Below are positions 9,301 to 16,465 of a DNA stretch of 64,000 nucleotides, one piece after another (the stretch's first letter is position 1; every line of letters starts with the position of its first letter). The DNA lies in contig NZ_BLLB01000001.1 of the NCBI RefSeq assembly GCF_010723735.1, forward strand, positions 1 through 64,000, written 5' to 3'. Made by a program: the position numbers and the translations under genes. The stretch comes from Mycolicibacterium hippocampi. Its GTDB lineage: Bacteria; Actinomycetota; Actinomycetes; Mycobacteriales; Mycobacteriaceae. The notes beneath the pieces are model-generated. The model saw nothing but the letters and a program-made list of their open reading frames with translations, was not told the origin of the DNA and did not search any database.

Positions 9301-11176
9301 CACCATGGATGCCGAACTATTCCCTCAGAACAACGATCGGATCATCGCCCAGCAGAGCCAACCCATCCGTGTGATCGTCGGGAATCCGCCTTACAAGTCG
9401 GGGCAGGGCAGCGCCAACGACAACAATGCTAATCAGCCGTACCCCACACTTGATGCCGCGATCTCCGCCACCTATGCCGCCAAGTCGACCGCCAAACTGA
9501 AAAGCAAGCTCTACGACTCGTATGTTCGCGCCATCCGTTGGGCCACCGACAGGATCGGTGACGCTGGCATCATCGCCTACGTCACCAACTCCGGCTGGAT
9601 CACCGGCAACACCACCGCTGGTCTTCGGCTTGCTATGCCGGAGGAGTTCTCGGCGCTCTATATCTACGATCTCCGCGGCAACCAACGTCAAAGCGACTGG
9701 CGCGCCGAAGGCGGCAAGATCTTCGACGACGGGTCACAAACGGGTGCTGCGATTCTCATCGCTGTCAAGAACCCCGCCGCCACAGGCCCATGCCAGATCC
9801 ACTATCGCAACATTGGAGACGGGCTATCCCGCGACGACAAGCTTGCAATTATCGCGAAAAGCGAACTACCTACCATGGCGTGGGAGACGATTTCCCCTAA
9901 CGACGAAGGCGACTGGGTAGACCCCCGGGACGAAGCCTTCAGCTCCTACACACCAATCGCCGTCAAACGCGGATCCGACGACCTGGCCATCTTCACCGAC
10001 TACTCAGGCGGACTCAAAACCAACCGCGATGCCTGGGTGTACAACTTCTCTGCCGCGCAGCTGGCCGACAGCATGTCCGCCACCATCGACTTCTATAACG
10101 AACAGGTCGACGCCTACCAGCGTGCAGTCGCCGCCAACCCCGAACTCGCTGTCGAGGACGCTGTCGCCTACGATGAAGCCAAAATCAGCTGGTCTTCCGG
10201 CCTGCTCCCTAAAGTGCAACGCGGACAACGTATCAGCTACCAGCCGACTCATCGGCGCTTGGCGATGTACCGGCCGTTCTGCAAGATGCACGTCTATTTC
10301 GACGACGACCTCAACGACCGCCGCGGCCGACTGCACTACCTCTTCCCTCGCGAGGACCTGCCGAACTTCGGGTTCTTCGTTCCTAACCCCGGGAACCTGG
10401 CGCCACCGTTCCTCAGCCTAATGACCGACGCGCTCCCAGATCTCGGCGCCGCCGGCATTAGCGCCGTCAACTTCTACCCACGCTGGACCTATCAGACCCG
10501 CGCCGGTGGCGGCCAACTAACACTTGACGACTCAGCACAGGCTGACACCGAATACCGACGCGTTGACACCATCAGCCCGCAGGCGCTCGCCACCTACCGC
10601 ACCGCCCTCGGCGACGACATCAGCACCGACGACATCTTTTACTACACGTACGGGCTGCTGCACTCTCCGCAATACCGACAGAGGTTCGCCGCCGACCTCA
10701 AAAAGATGCTTCCCAGAATCCCCCCACCCGCAGCCCGAGAGCACTTCGACGCTTTCACCCACGCTGGTCACACGCTCAGCGACCTTCACCGCGGATACGA
10801 AACCGCAGCTCCCTACCCCCTTCTCGAAACAACGACCGGAGCTCTCAACGGCACTCCGCAGGAGACCCTGCGCGTCACAAAGATGCGATTCAAGTCGAAG
10901 ACTGACCGCAGCGTCCTGATCTACAACTCCCAGCTCACCCTCTCAGGAATTCCCGAGGACGCGCACCGTTACCGACTCGGGTCGCGCTCAGCGCTCGAAT
11001 GGATCATTGAGCGCTACCAGATCAAGACTGACAGCCGCGGCTCGGGGATCGTCAACGATCCCAATACCTGGTGCAGCGAACACGACGACCCCCGATACAT
11101 CGTCGACTTAATCAAGCGCATTGTCACCGTCAGCGTGAAAACGATGAGCATCGTCGACAGCTTGCCACCAATCTGA
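6368..11176 (+). CDS. single-chain type ISP restriction-modification enzyme (nuclease-helicase-methyltransferase)
   Basis: Length is 1602 aa. The start is the GTG at 6368 with AAAGGAG at 6352-6358. Type ISP enzymes methylate adenine at an asymmetric site and translocate along unmodified DNA before cutting it. Domains in order: an Mrr-like nuclease (TGIDLVAEE with D64, then IQCK at 79-81); a superfamily 2 helicase with P-loop ACGTGKT (about 194-201), DEAH (about 322) and MTATPR; a coupler region; an N6-adenine methyltransferase with motif I DPFTGTGTF (about 898-906) and motif IV NPPY (about 1006-1009); and a C-terminal target-recognition region (about 1150-1600). All key motifs are present, so it looks intact. 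It protects the plasmid or host against phage, or stabilises the plasmid. Codon use is less GC-biased than in its neighbours, suggesting separate acquisition. Confidence 0.92.
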   Translation: MATSVHEVFEAFRRAPSNYERGLKFEQLMAQYLPLDSLYGRLFKQVWLWKDWPGRGGKIDTGIDLVAEEIDTGDLWAIQCKFYEPDHVLGKPDVDSFLSASGKHPFAHRLIISTTDKWGKNAEDAVDNQQIPVQRIGLADIAEAPIDWAFAGPADGLNLELAPAPKRDPWPHQREAIDKVIVGFTENDRGKLIMACGTGKTFTALKICEQIADDLGGTAKILFLVPSISLLSQTLREWTAQCQVDLRSFAVCSDTKVSRAVEDINPYDVPLPATTDPATLVAQMAHRKRAKGLTVVFSTYQSINVIAEAQAVGLDDFDLIVCDEAHRTTGVTLVDGDESNFVKVHDAAFLAGAKRLYMTATPRLFAEETKTKAAEHSAVLASMDDEALYGPTFHRLGFGEAVERGLLTDYKVLVLTVDEKYIAGPLQQQLADVNSELNLDDATKIVGCWNGLAKRTGKAAGGADFGGDTRPMQRAVAFLRDIKSSKKLAGKFATVIDAYDQADDHLLRCDVEHVDGTYNALERNHRLQWLKAPLPDNQCRILANARCLSEGVDVPSLDAVLFLNPRSSVVDVVQSVGRVMRRAEGKQYGYIILPVGVPAGVAPSQALADNRRFKVVWQVLQALRAHDDRFNATVNKLELNKNATDSILVGHVPNAAENLTDSTSSGDGTTASADTAAAESAQVAQQLSMFSPDQWRDAVYAKIVDKVGTRTYWEDWAKDVAVIATAQQTRIKALLNESTPDIAAAFDKFVGALRAHLNDSINRDQAVEMLSQHLITKPVFDALFEDYDFADHNPVSQVMQAMVATLHDQALDTETQRLEGFYESVRMRAAGVDNAEGKQRIVVELYEKFFRIGFPRTAKALGIVYTPTQVVDFILRSANDTLRAEFGTTLTEPGVHILDPFTGTGTFIVRLIQTGLIRTEDLARKYANELHANEIVLLAYYIAAINIEAAYHGAVGGEYQPFNGIVLTDTFQIAEVGDTMDAELFPQNNDRIIAQQSQPIRVIVGNPPYKSGQGSANDNNANQPYPTLDAAISATYAAKSTAKLKSKLYDSYVRAIRWATDRIGDAGIIAYVTNSGWITGNTTAGLRLAMPEEFSALYIYDLRGNQRQSDWRAEGGKIFDDGSQTGAAILIAVKNPAATGPCQIHYRNIGDGLSRDDKLAIIAKSELPTMAWETISPNDEGDWVDPRDEAFSSYTPIAVKRGSDDLAIFTDYSGGLKTNRDAWVYNFSAAQLADSMSATIDFYNEQVDAYQRAVAANPELAVEDAVAYDEAKISWSSGLLPKVQRGQRISYQPTHRRLAMYRPFCKMHVYFDDDLNDRRGRLHYLFPREDLPNFGFFVPNPGNLAPPFLSLMTDALPDLGAAGISAVNFYPRWTYQTRAGGGQLTLDDSAQADTEYRRVDTISPQALATYRTALGDDISTDDIFYYTYGLLHSPQYRQRFAADLKKMLPRIPPPAAREHFDAFTHAGHTLSDLHRGYETAAPYPLLETTTGALNGTPQETLRVTKMRFKSKTDRSVLIYNSQLTLSGIPEDAHRYRLGSRSALEWIIERYQIKTDSRGSGIVNDPNTWCSEHDDPRYIVDLIKRIVTVSVKTMSIVDSLPPI

Positions 11177-11365
11177 CTCGCGGCCGGTACGCCGCCACCG
11201 CCAGCAGATCCGGCAAAGGACTCGCTTCCCCCGCCCTTGAACCCGCTAACGCCGCCAGGGCTTTAGTTCTCGTCGCAGGTCACCGCAGCCGTCGCCTTCT
11301 TTCTAATGCGCGCCGGATACGCTCTGATACGACTGAGCCACTCTCCCCGATCCGGCAGGTAGCTG

Positions 11366-14341
11366 TTGCTGACCCTTCGCGACTATCAGCGCGCCGCCGT
11401 CGACGCCGTCACCCCCGACGAGCACCGGGCGCTTCTAGTGTCGGGCTGCGGTACCGGCAAGACTCTCATGGCGGTGCACGCCGTGGCCAAGCTGCTCGCC
11501 GGCGCCCCCGGCACGGTCCTGCTGACCTTTCCCACCCTCGGCCTACTGGAGCAGACCTATCAGGTGTGGCGCGGCGAGGCACCAATGCCGTTCTCCGCGC
11601 TGGCGGTGTGCTCCCAGCAGATCAGCGACCCCGAAGACATCGCCGACGACGAGCTATCAATACCCAGCACCACCTCCGCTGAACAGTTGGCTCACTGGCT
11701 GGCCGACACCGCAGGTGTGCGCGTAGTTTTCGCCACCTACCAATCGGCGGCGGTCCTGGTCGAGGCCCACCGCGCGTTCAGTGCAGCGGCCTGGACAGTC
11801 ATGGTGTGCGACGAGGCCCACCGCACCGCCGGGCGGCGCGGCAAACCGTTCGCCGTCGTGCTCGACGATCACAAGATCCCGGCCGCGCACCGCCTTTTTT
11901 TCACCGCCACCCCCAAAGTGCACGCCCGCGGTTCCTCGCCGAGCCGCAGCAGCGCCAGGCCGCGCAGGAACGCGGTCGCCTCCATGGACAACCAAGACCT
12001 CTACGGGCGGCGCGTGTTCTCACTGCCCACCCGCGACGCGATCCAGCGCGGCATCCTCAGCCCGTTCAAGGTGGCTGTCATTGCCGTTACCGACTCGGCA
12101 GTGGCCTCCGCCCTCAAAGATGTCCGCCTGATCAGCCTCGCCGCCGGCGAAGACGGCAGCGCCCGCGCTGACCATGTAGCCGCCGCCATCGCTTTGACCC
12201 AAGCGGCCGACGACTACCAGCTCTCCAGCGTCCTGGCCTTCCACAACACGATCGCCGCCAGCCGCGACTTCGCCGCCACCTTCGCCCGCACCCACGCGCT
12301 GCTGCGTGCCCGCGGCCTCGTCTCTGACGGACGAGAAGCCCACATCACCCACATCGACGGAGGCTCCCCCCTGCGGGAGCGCAAGGCCGCGGCCGAAGAC
12401 ACCCTCGGCCAGCACCGGCCCGATCAATGGAACATCGTCACCAACGCGCGCTGCATCACCGAGGGAATCGACATTCCCGCCCTGGACGCGGTGTTCTTCG
12501 CCGAGCCGCGGTCCTCCGACATCGACGTCGCCCAAGCCGTCGGACGCGCCATCCGCAAGAACCCCAACCACGACCGTCCCGCGCTGATCGTGCTGGCGCT
12601 GACGGTGGACGACAGCCTCGACGCCGAAACCGTCATCGACATCAGCCAATTCAAGAAAGCGCGGCAAGTGCTGCTCGCGCTGCAAAGCCACGATCCCAGC
12701 ATCGGCGCCGATCTCACCCGGCTCTGGGGCACCCTGGGCGAGACCGGCCCCGGTGACAGCGACTCCGTGCACACCGACCTCGTCGACATCCTCATCCCCA
12801 CCGACCTGCCCTCGGAGCTGGCTGAGCAGTTCCTGCGCGCCTTCAGCGTGCACACCGTCGACACCTTGACCCAGCAGTGGGAAGACAACTTCGCCGCGCT
12901 GGCCGCCTATGCCGCCGCGCACGGTCACGCCAGCCCGCCGCAGCAGTACACAACTGCTGACGGGCGCCCCCTGGGGCAATGGGTATCCGGACAGCGACGT
13001 GCCCACGGTCACGGCCGGATGCTCCCGCAGCGCATCGAGCGACTCGAAGGGTTGCCCGGATGGGCGTGGAACGTCGTCGACGCACGCTGGGAGACGAGCT
13101 TCGCTGCGTTGGCCGCCTACGCCGACGCCCACGGGCACTCCTACCCGCCGCGCACCGCGAATCTTCGCCTCAACCAATGGGTGATCGGGCTGCGCCGGCC
13201 CGGGCAGCGGCAGCGGCTGCGCGAGGACCAACGTAAACGCCTGGAAGATCTACCCGGCTGGAGCTGGGCTCACCGACAAACCCGTCAGTGGGAGAGCTAC
13301 TTCGAGGAGCTCGCCGCGTACGCGGCCGCACACGGTCACGCCAGCCCGCCGATCGGCTACGTGACCGACGCCGGAGTTGAACTGGGCCAGTGGGTGCACG
13401 ATCTACGGCGACCGTCGCGACGGGCGAAGCTTGCCCGTGCCCGGTGCCGGCGTCTGGAGGCGCTGCCGGGTTGGTCCTGGGAGTATCGGGCCCGACCCAC
13501 GTGGGAGGCCGCGTTCGATGCGCTGGCCGCCTACGCCGCGGAGCACGGGCACACCAACCCGCCGGGCGGCGAGCAGACCGACGATGGTCGGTCCTTGGCG
13601 TCGTGGGTGACCGCGCAGCGTCAGGCACGCAGCAAGGGCAAGCTCAGCGCGGAGCGCTGCCGGCGTCTGGAGGCGCTGCCGGGCTGGTCGTGGAACCTCG
13701 CCGAAGCCCGATGGGAGGAAAACTTCGCCGCGCTGGCGGCCTTTGCCGCCACACACCGCAGCTGCGATCCCCCGCCCGACTACGTGTCATCGACCGGTGC
13801 CAGCATTGCCGACTGGATACGGGGAGTGCGCCGCGCCGCCCGCGCGGGCAGTCTGTCCACAGAGCGTCTGAAGCGGTTGCAGTCGTTGCCGGGTTGGTCG
13901 CCGGAGGCGCGGCGATTCGACGCCGCCTGGGACGAGAACTATGACCAGCTCGTCGCCTACGCCGACGAACACGGCCACGCCGCACCGGGCCAGCACTACC
14001 GCACCGCATCCGGGATGGCGTTGGGGCACTGGGTCTCCAACCAACGTGCGGCGTACCGGACCGGGAGGATGGCTCGGGACTTCCCCGACCGCATCGGCCG
14101 CCTGGAAGCCCTGCCCGGGTGGGCATGGAACACCTTTGATGCTCAGTGGGACAGGGGGTTTCGCGAACTGCAGGCGTACTGCGCTGAACACGGAGCGGCC
14201 ACCCCGGGAAGCAAGCTCGTCACCGAGTCAGGTCACGGGTTGGGGCACTGGGTCAGCGACCAACGCAAAAAGCGCCGCGCCGGTCAGCTCAGCGAGGAGC
14301 GGTGCCGCCGCTTAGAAACGCTGGCCGGCTGGAGTTGGTGA
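11366..14341 (+). CDS. superfamily 2 helicase with seven C-terminal helicase-associated (HA) repeats
   Basis: Length is 991 aa. The start is a TTG at 11366, giving LTLRDYQRAAVDAV, a normal helicase N-terminus. The P-loop is GCGTGKT (about residue 28-34), DEAH is present (VMVCDEAHRT, about 150) and FTATP follows. A second RecA domain carries NARCITEGIDIPALD and QAVGRAIRKN. From about residue 505 there are seven tandem HA repeats of 62-72 residues, each with W(E/D)xxFxxLxAYAxxHGH, then a WVxxQR-type centre and RLExLPGWxW. HA-repeat helicases are common in actinobacteria and the repeats are thought to bind nucleic acid. It lies 190 bp downstream of the type ISP gene on the same strand. A shared role in defence is inference. 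Confidence 0.85.
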   Translation: MLTLRDYQRAAVDAVTPDEHRALLVSGCGTGKTLMAVHAVAKLLAGAPGTVLLTFPTLGLLEQTYQVWRGEAPMPFSALAVCSQQISDPEDIADDELSIPSTTSAEQLAHWLADTAGVRVVFATYQSAAVLVEAHRAFSAAAWTVMVCDEAHRTAGRRGKPFAVVLDDHKIPAAHRLFFTATPKVHARGSSPSRSSARPRRNAVASMDNQDLYGRRVFSLPTRDAIQRGILSPFKVAVIAVTDSAVASALKDVRLISLAAGEDGSARADHVAAAIALTQAADDYQLSSVLAFHNTIAASRDFAATFARTHALLRARGLVSDGREAHITHIDGGSPLRERKAAAEDTLGQHRPDQWNIVTNARCITEGIDIPALDAVFFAEPRSSDIDVAQAVGRAIRKNPNHDRPALIVLALTVDDSLDAETVIDISQFKKARQVLLALQSHDPSIGADLTRLWGTLGETGPGDSDSVHTDLVDILIPTDLPSELAEQFLRAFSVHTVDTLTQQWEDNFAALAAYAAAHGHASPPQQYTTADGRPLGQWVSGQRRAHGHGRMLPQRIERLEGLPGWAWNVVDARWETSFAALAAYADAHGHSYPPRTANLRLNQWVIGLRRPGQRQRLREDQRKRLEDLPGWSWAHRQTRQWESYFEELAAYAAAHGHASPPIGYVTDAGVELGQWVHDLRRPSRRAKLARARCRRLEALPGWSWEYRARPTWEAAFDALAAYAAEHGHTNPPGGEQTDDGRSLASWVTAQRQARSKGKLSAERCRRLEALPGWSWNLAEARWEENFAALAAFAATHRSCDPPPDYVSSTGASIADWIRGVRRAARAGSLSTERLKRLQSLPGWSPEARRFDAAWDENYDQLVAYADEHGHAAPGQHYRTASGMALGHWVSNQRAAYRTGRMARDFPDRIGRLEALPGWAWNTFDAQWDRGFRELQAYCAEHGAATPGSKLVTESGHGLGHWVSDQRKKRRAGQLSEERCRRLETLAGWSW
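12878..14338 (+). repeat. seven tandem helicase-associated domain repeats inside the helicase gene
   Basis: Each unit is about 200-215 nt and begins at a Trp codon followed by an acidic residue. The translated units share AYAxxHGH near the start and LPGWxW at the end. The fifth unit is the most divergent (AFAATHRSC instead of AYAxxHGH). Identity is at protein rather than DNA level, so the array is old. Confidence 0.8.
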
Positions 14342-14351
14342 TCGCGGCGCC

Positions 14352-14663
14352 TCAGTCGGTGGTGTCGGGAAGAAAATAGCGGGGCGAAACACCAAACACC
14401 TTTGCCACGCAATACACTTCGTCGACACGCGGTGCCCGCTCGCCGTGGTAGAGGCGGTACCACTGGGTGCGGGAGGTCTTGAACTCCGGGCAGTGATCCC
14501 GGATCAGCTTGTAGACCGTAAGCGGCTTCGTCGTGCGGGTGCGGCCGGTATTGAGCATCCGAACCCGAGGATTGTCCTCGATAAGCGCGGCCAGCTGCTC
14601 GGAGAAGAAAGACGCGGCAATATGAGGCTTCGATGCCTGCGCCGGGCCAGTATGGGCAGTCAT
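14352..14663 (-). CDS. EspR-like small XRE/HTH DNA-binding protein
   Basis: Length is 103 aa. An N-terminal helix (FFSEQLAALIEDNP) is followed by PLTVYKLIRDHCPEFKTSRTQWYRLYHGERAPRVDEVYCVAKVFGVSPRYFLPD. This is the layout of the atypical helix-turn-helix in EspR-type regulators of ESX genes. It lacks the C-terminal dimerisation helices of full-length EspR (132 aa). Its ATG overlaps the eccA stop (ATGA at 14660-14663), so it is translationally coupled as the last gene of the T4SS operon. It is a natural candidate for the regulator of the shared promoter motif, which is inference. Confidence 0.7.
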   Translation of the reverse strand: MTAHTGPAQASKPHIAASFFSEQLAALIEDNPRVRMLNTGRTRTTKPLTVYKLIRDHCPEFKTSRTQWYRLYHGERAPRVDEVYCVAKVFGVSPRYFLPDTTD

Positions 14664-16441
14664 GTCGCCGGCGCGGCGCTGATATCGCCGCTCTGCGAGG
14701 AGGCCAGGGCGCGGGCCATATCATCGGTGTTGACCACCAGCAGCGACGGATCAGCGGCGGCCAAGGCGGCCAATTCCTCCGGAGTGTTACTGCTGAGTCG
14801 CCGGGCGCGCTCCCGTTTGCAGGCAACGACCACCTTGCGGGCGTAGCGGCCGTTGCCGGCGATATCGAGCGCGGTGCCGGCGTCGGTCGGTGTGGCGCGC
14901 AAGCGGGTGGCCTCGGCGTGCAGCATGGGCCACGCCTCCTCGGCAATTGCGATCTTCTCCTTACCCGCGATGTGGCGCCCGATCGCCACGATTTCATCGG
15001 CGGTGTAGCTGGTGAAGGTCAGGGTGAAGTTAAACCGAGACGCCAGGCCCGGATTGGCGGCCAGGAAGCGGCGCATCTCTTTGGGATAGCCAGCGACGAT
15101 GACGACCAGCCGGTCGCGGAAGTCCTCCATGTATTTCAGCAGCGTGTTGATGGCGTCCTTGCCGAAGCTGTGGCCCTCAGTCTCCGGCACCAGCCGGTAG
15201 GCCTCGTCGATGAACAACACCCCGCCCAACGCCTCTTCGCAGACCTCTTTCATCCGCTGCGCGGTCTGAGAGACGTAACCGACGACAAGGTCCTCCTCGG
15301 TAACTTCCATGACCTCGGGGCGCTGAATCTTGCCCAAGCCGAACAGGATCTCGGCAACAATGCGGGCGAACGTGGTTTTCGCCGTCCCGGGCGGACCTTC
15401 CAAGACCATGTGGTTCTCACCGGTCGACGACGTTTCATCGCCCTGAGCGGCCATCAGCTGATCAATCTGAATTTCGGTGCGCCACACCGCGATCTGCTCT
15501 TTGGGGCCCTCCAGTCCAATCAGTTCGTCGAGGCGGCGCTTGGCGTTGGCCAGTACTTCCTTCTGCTCTTCGGCCAATGCGGCCGCGTCGCGCTGGGCGC
15601 GGCTGGTCTCGGTGGCCGGGTCCCACTTGTCGGTGCGGGTGGCGATGGTTTCGGGATCGGTGACCACAAGGCGGTAGCTGGGGTCGTCGATGGCCTGCTG
15701 GGCCGCGGGCAACAACTGCCCCTCCACTGCGGCGGCGCGGAACGCCGCCAGCGCAGCGTCGGGGTCGCCAAGTTCACGCAGGCACCAGCCGCGGGTGAGC
15801 GCCACATCGGCGCTGACGTAGGGGTTGTCGGTGTGGATCTTGTCAGCGGTGTCGAGTGCGGTTTGGAACTGTCCCAGGCTGGCGGAGGCCGCCGCCGTCA
15901 GCGCCGCGACCGCGGCGCTGACAGGTTCCAGGACATAGGTTGCCTCCGGCGGCGGGGACACCGCCGTGGCGGCGAGCAGATCCGGCCAACGCCGGGTGCG
16001 GTAGTGCAGTGTGGCGGTGATGAATTGACGCCATTGGGCGGCTTGGGTGTCCTCGGTGATGGACGGGTGGTCGAGCAGTGACGCGGCTTGGGCGTACTGT
16101 TCGGCGCGGATGAGTGCTGAGGCGTAGGCCAGAGCCAACGTGGCCCGTGACCACACCGGAAGCGTCAGGTATAGCGGTGCCACGATCACGGCGTGCAGTT
16201 CGCCGGCCTTGAGACCGATGCGGCGGGTTTCGCGGTAGAGCGCCCGGGAGTTCTCGTGCGCGCCGGCCAGGGTGTCGAGTTCCTGGTCTCCGCACGCCAG
16301 GCGACCCAGCCAGGCGTCCGACATGGCGGGGTTGTCGGCGGTGACGCGGGTAAAGATGCCCAGTGCGGTGGCGCGGTCCCCGGAGCGGTAGCTGTCCATC
16401 GCGGCGTCGAACGCGCGGCGCTGTTCGGTCGGCGAGGTCAT
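14660..16441 (-). CDS. eccA: EccA, AAA+ ATPase of the type VII secretion system
   Basis: Length is 593 aa. Residues 1-280 are TPR-like helices (DAWLGRLACGDQELDTL, AQAASLLDHPSI). The C-terminal CbxX/CfxQ-type AAA+ domain has Walker A GPPGTAKTT (about 348-356), Walker B GVLFIDEAYRL (about 405), a sensor region and an arginine finger region near LASRFNFTLTF. In ESX systems EccA is a cytosolic ATPase that acts on EspG-chaperone/PPE complexes. Here it is the penultimate gene of the T4SS operon, far from the ESX core at 28-44 kb, which ties the two systems together. The gap to the upstream VirB6-like gene is 24 nt. Confidence 0.93.
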   Translation of the reverse strand: MTSPTEQRRAFDAAMDSYRSGDRATALGIFTRVTADNPAMSDAWLGRLACGDQELDTLAGAHENSRALYRETRRIGLKAGELHAVIVAPLYLTLPVWSRATLALAYASALIRAEQYAQAASLLDHPSITEDTQAAQWRQFITATLHYRTRRWPDLLAATAVSPPPEATYVLEPVSAAVAALTAAASASLGQFQTALDTADKIHTDNPYVSADVALTRGWCLRELGDPDAALAAFRAAAVEGQLLPAAQQAIDDPSYRLVVTDPETIATRTDKWDPATETSRAQRDAAALAEEQKEVLANAKRRLDELIGLEGPKEQIAVWRTEIQIDQLMAAQGDETSSTGENHMVLEGPPGTAKTTFARIVAEILFGLGKIQRPEVMEVTEEDLVVGYVSQTAQRMKEVCEEALGGVLFIDEAYRLVPETEGHSFGKDAINTLLKYMEDFRDRLVVIVAGYPKEMRRFLAANPGLASRFNFTLTFTSYTADEIVAIGRHIAGKEKIAIAEEAWPMLHAEATRLRATPTDAGTALDIAGNGRYARKVVVACKRERARRLSSNTPEELAALAAADPSLLVVNTDDMARALASSQSGDISAAPAT

Positions 16442-16465
16442 GGGTGGCGCTTCTCCCCTGCTTGG

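Noticed and set aside
12020..13231. 403-aa minus-strand frame inside the HA-repeat helicase
   Set aside because: It lies wholly within a well-supported gene on the other strand and has shadow composition.
14633..16081. 482-aa plus-strand frame opposite eccA
   Set aside because: It mirrors the eccA gene. The composition is Gly/Arg-rich without domains.
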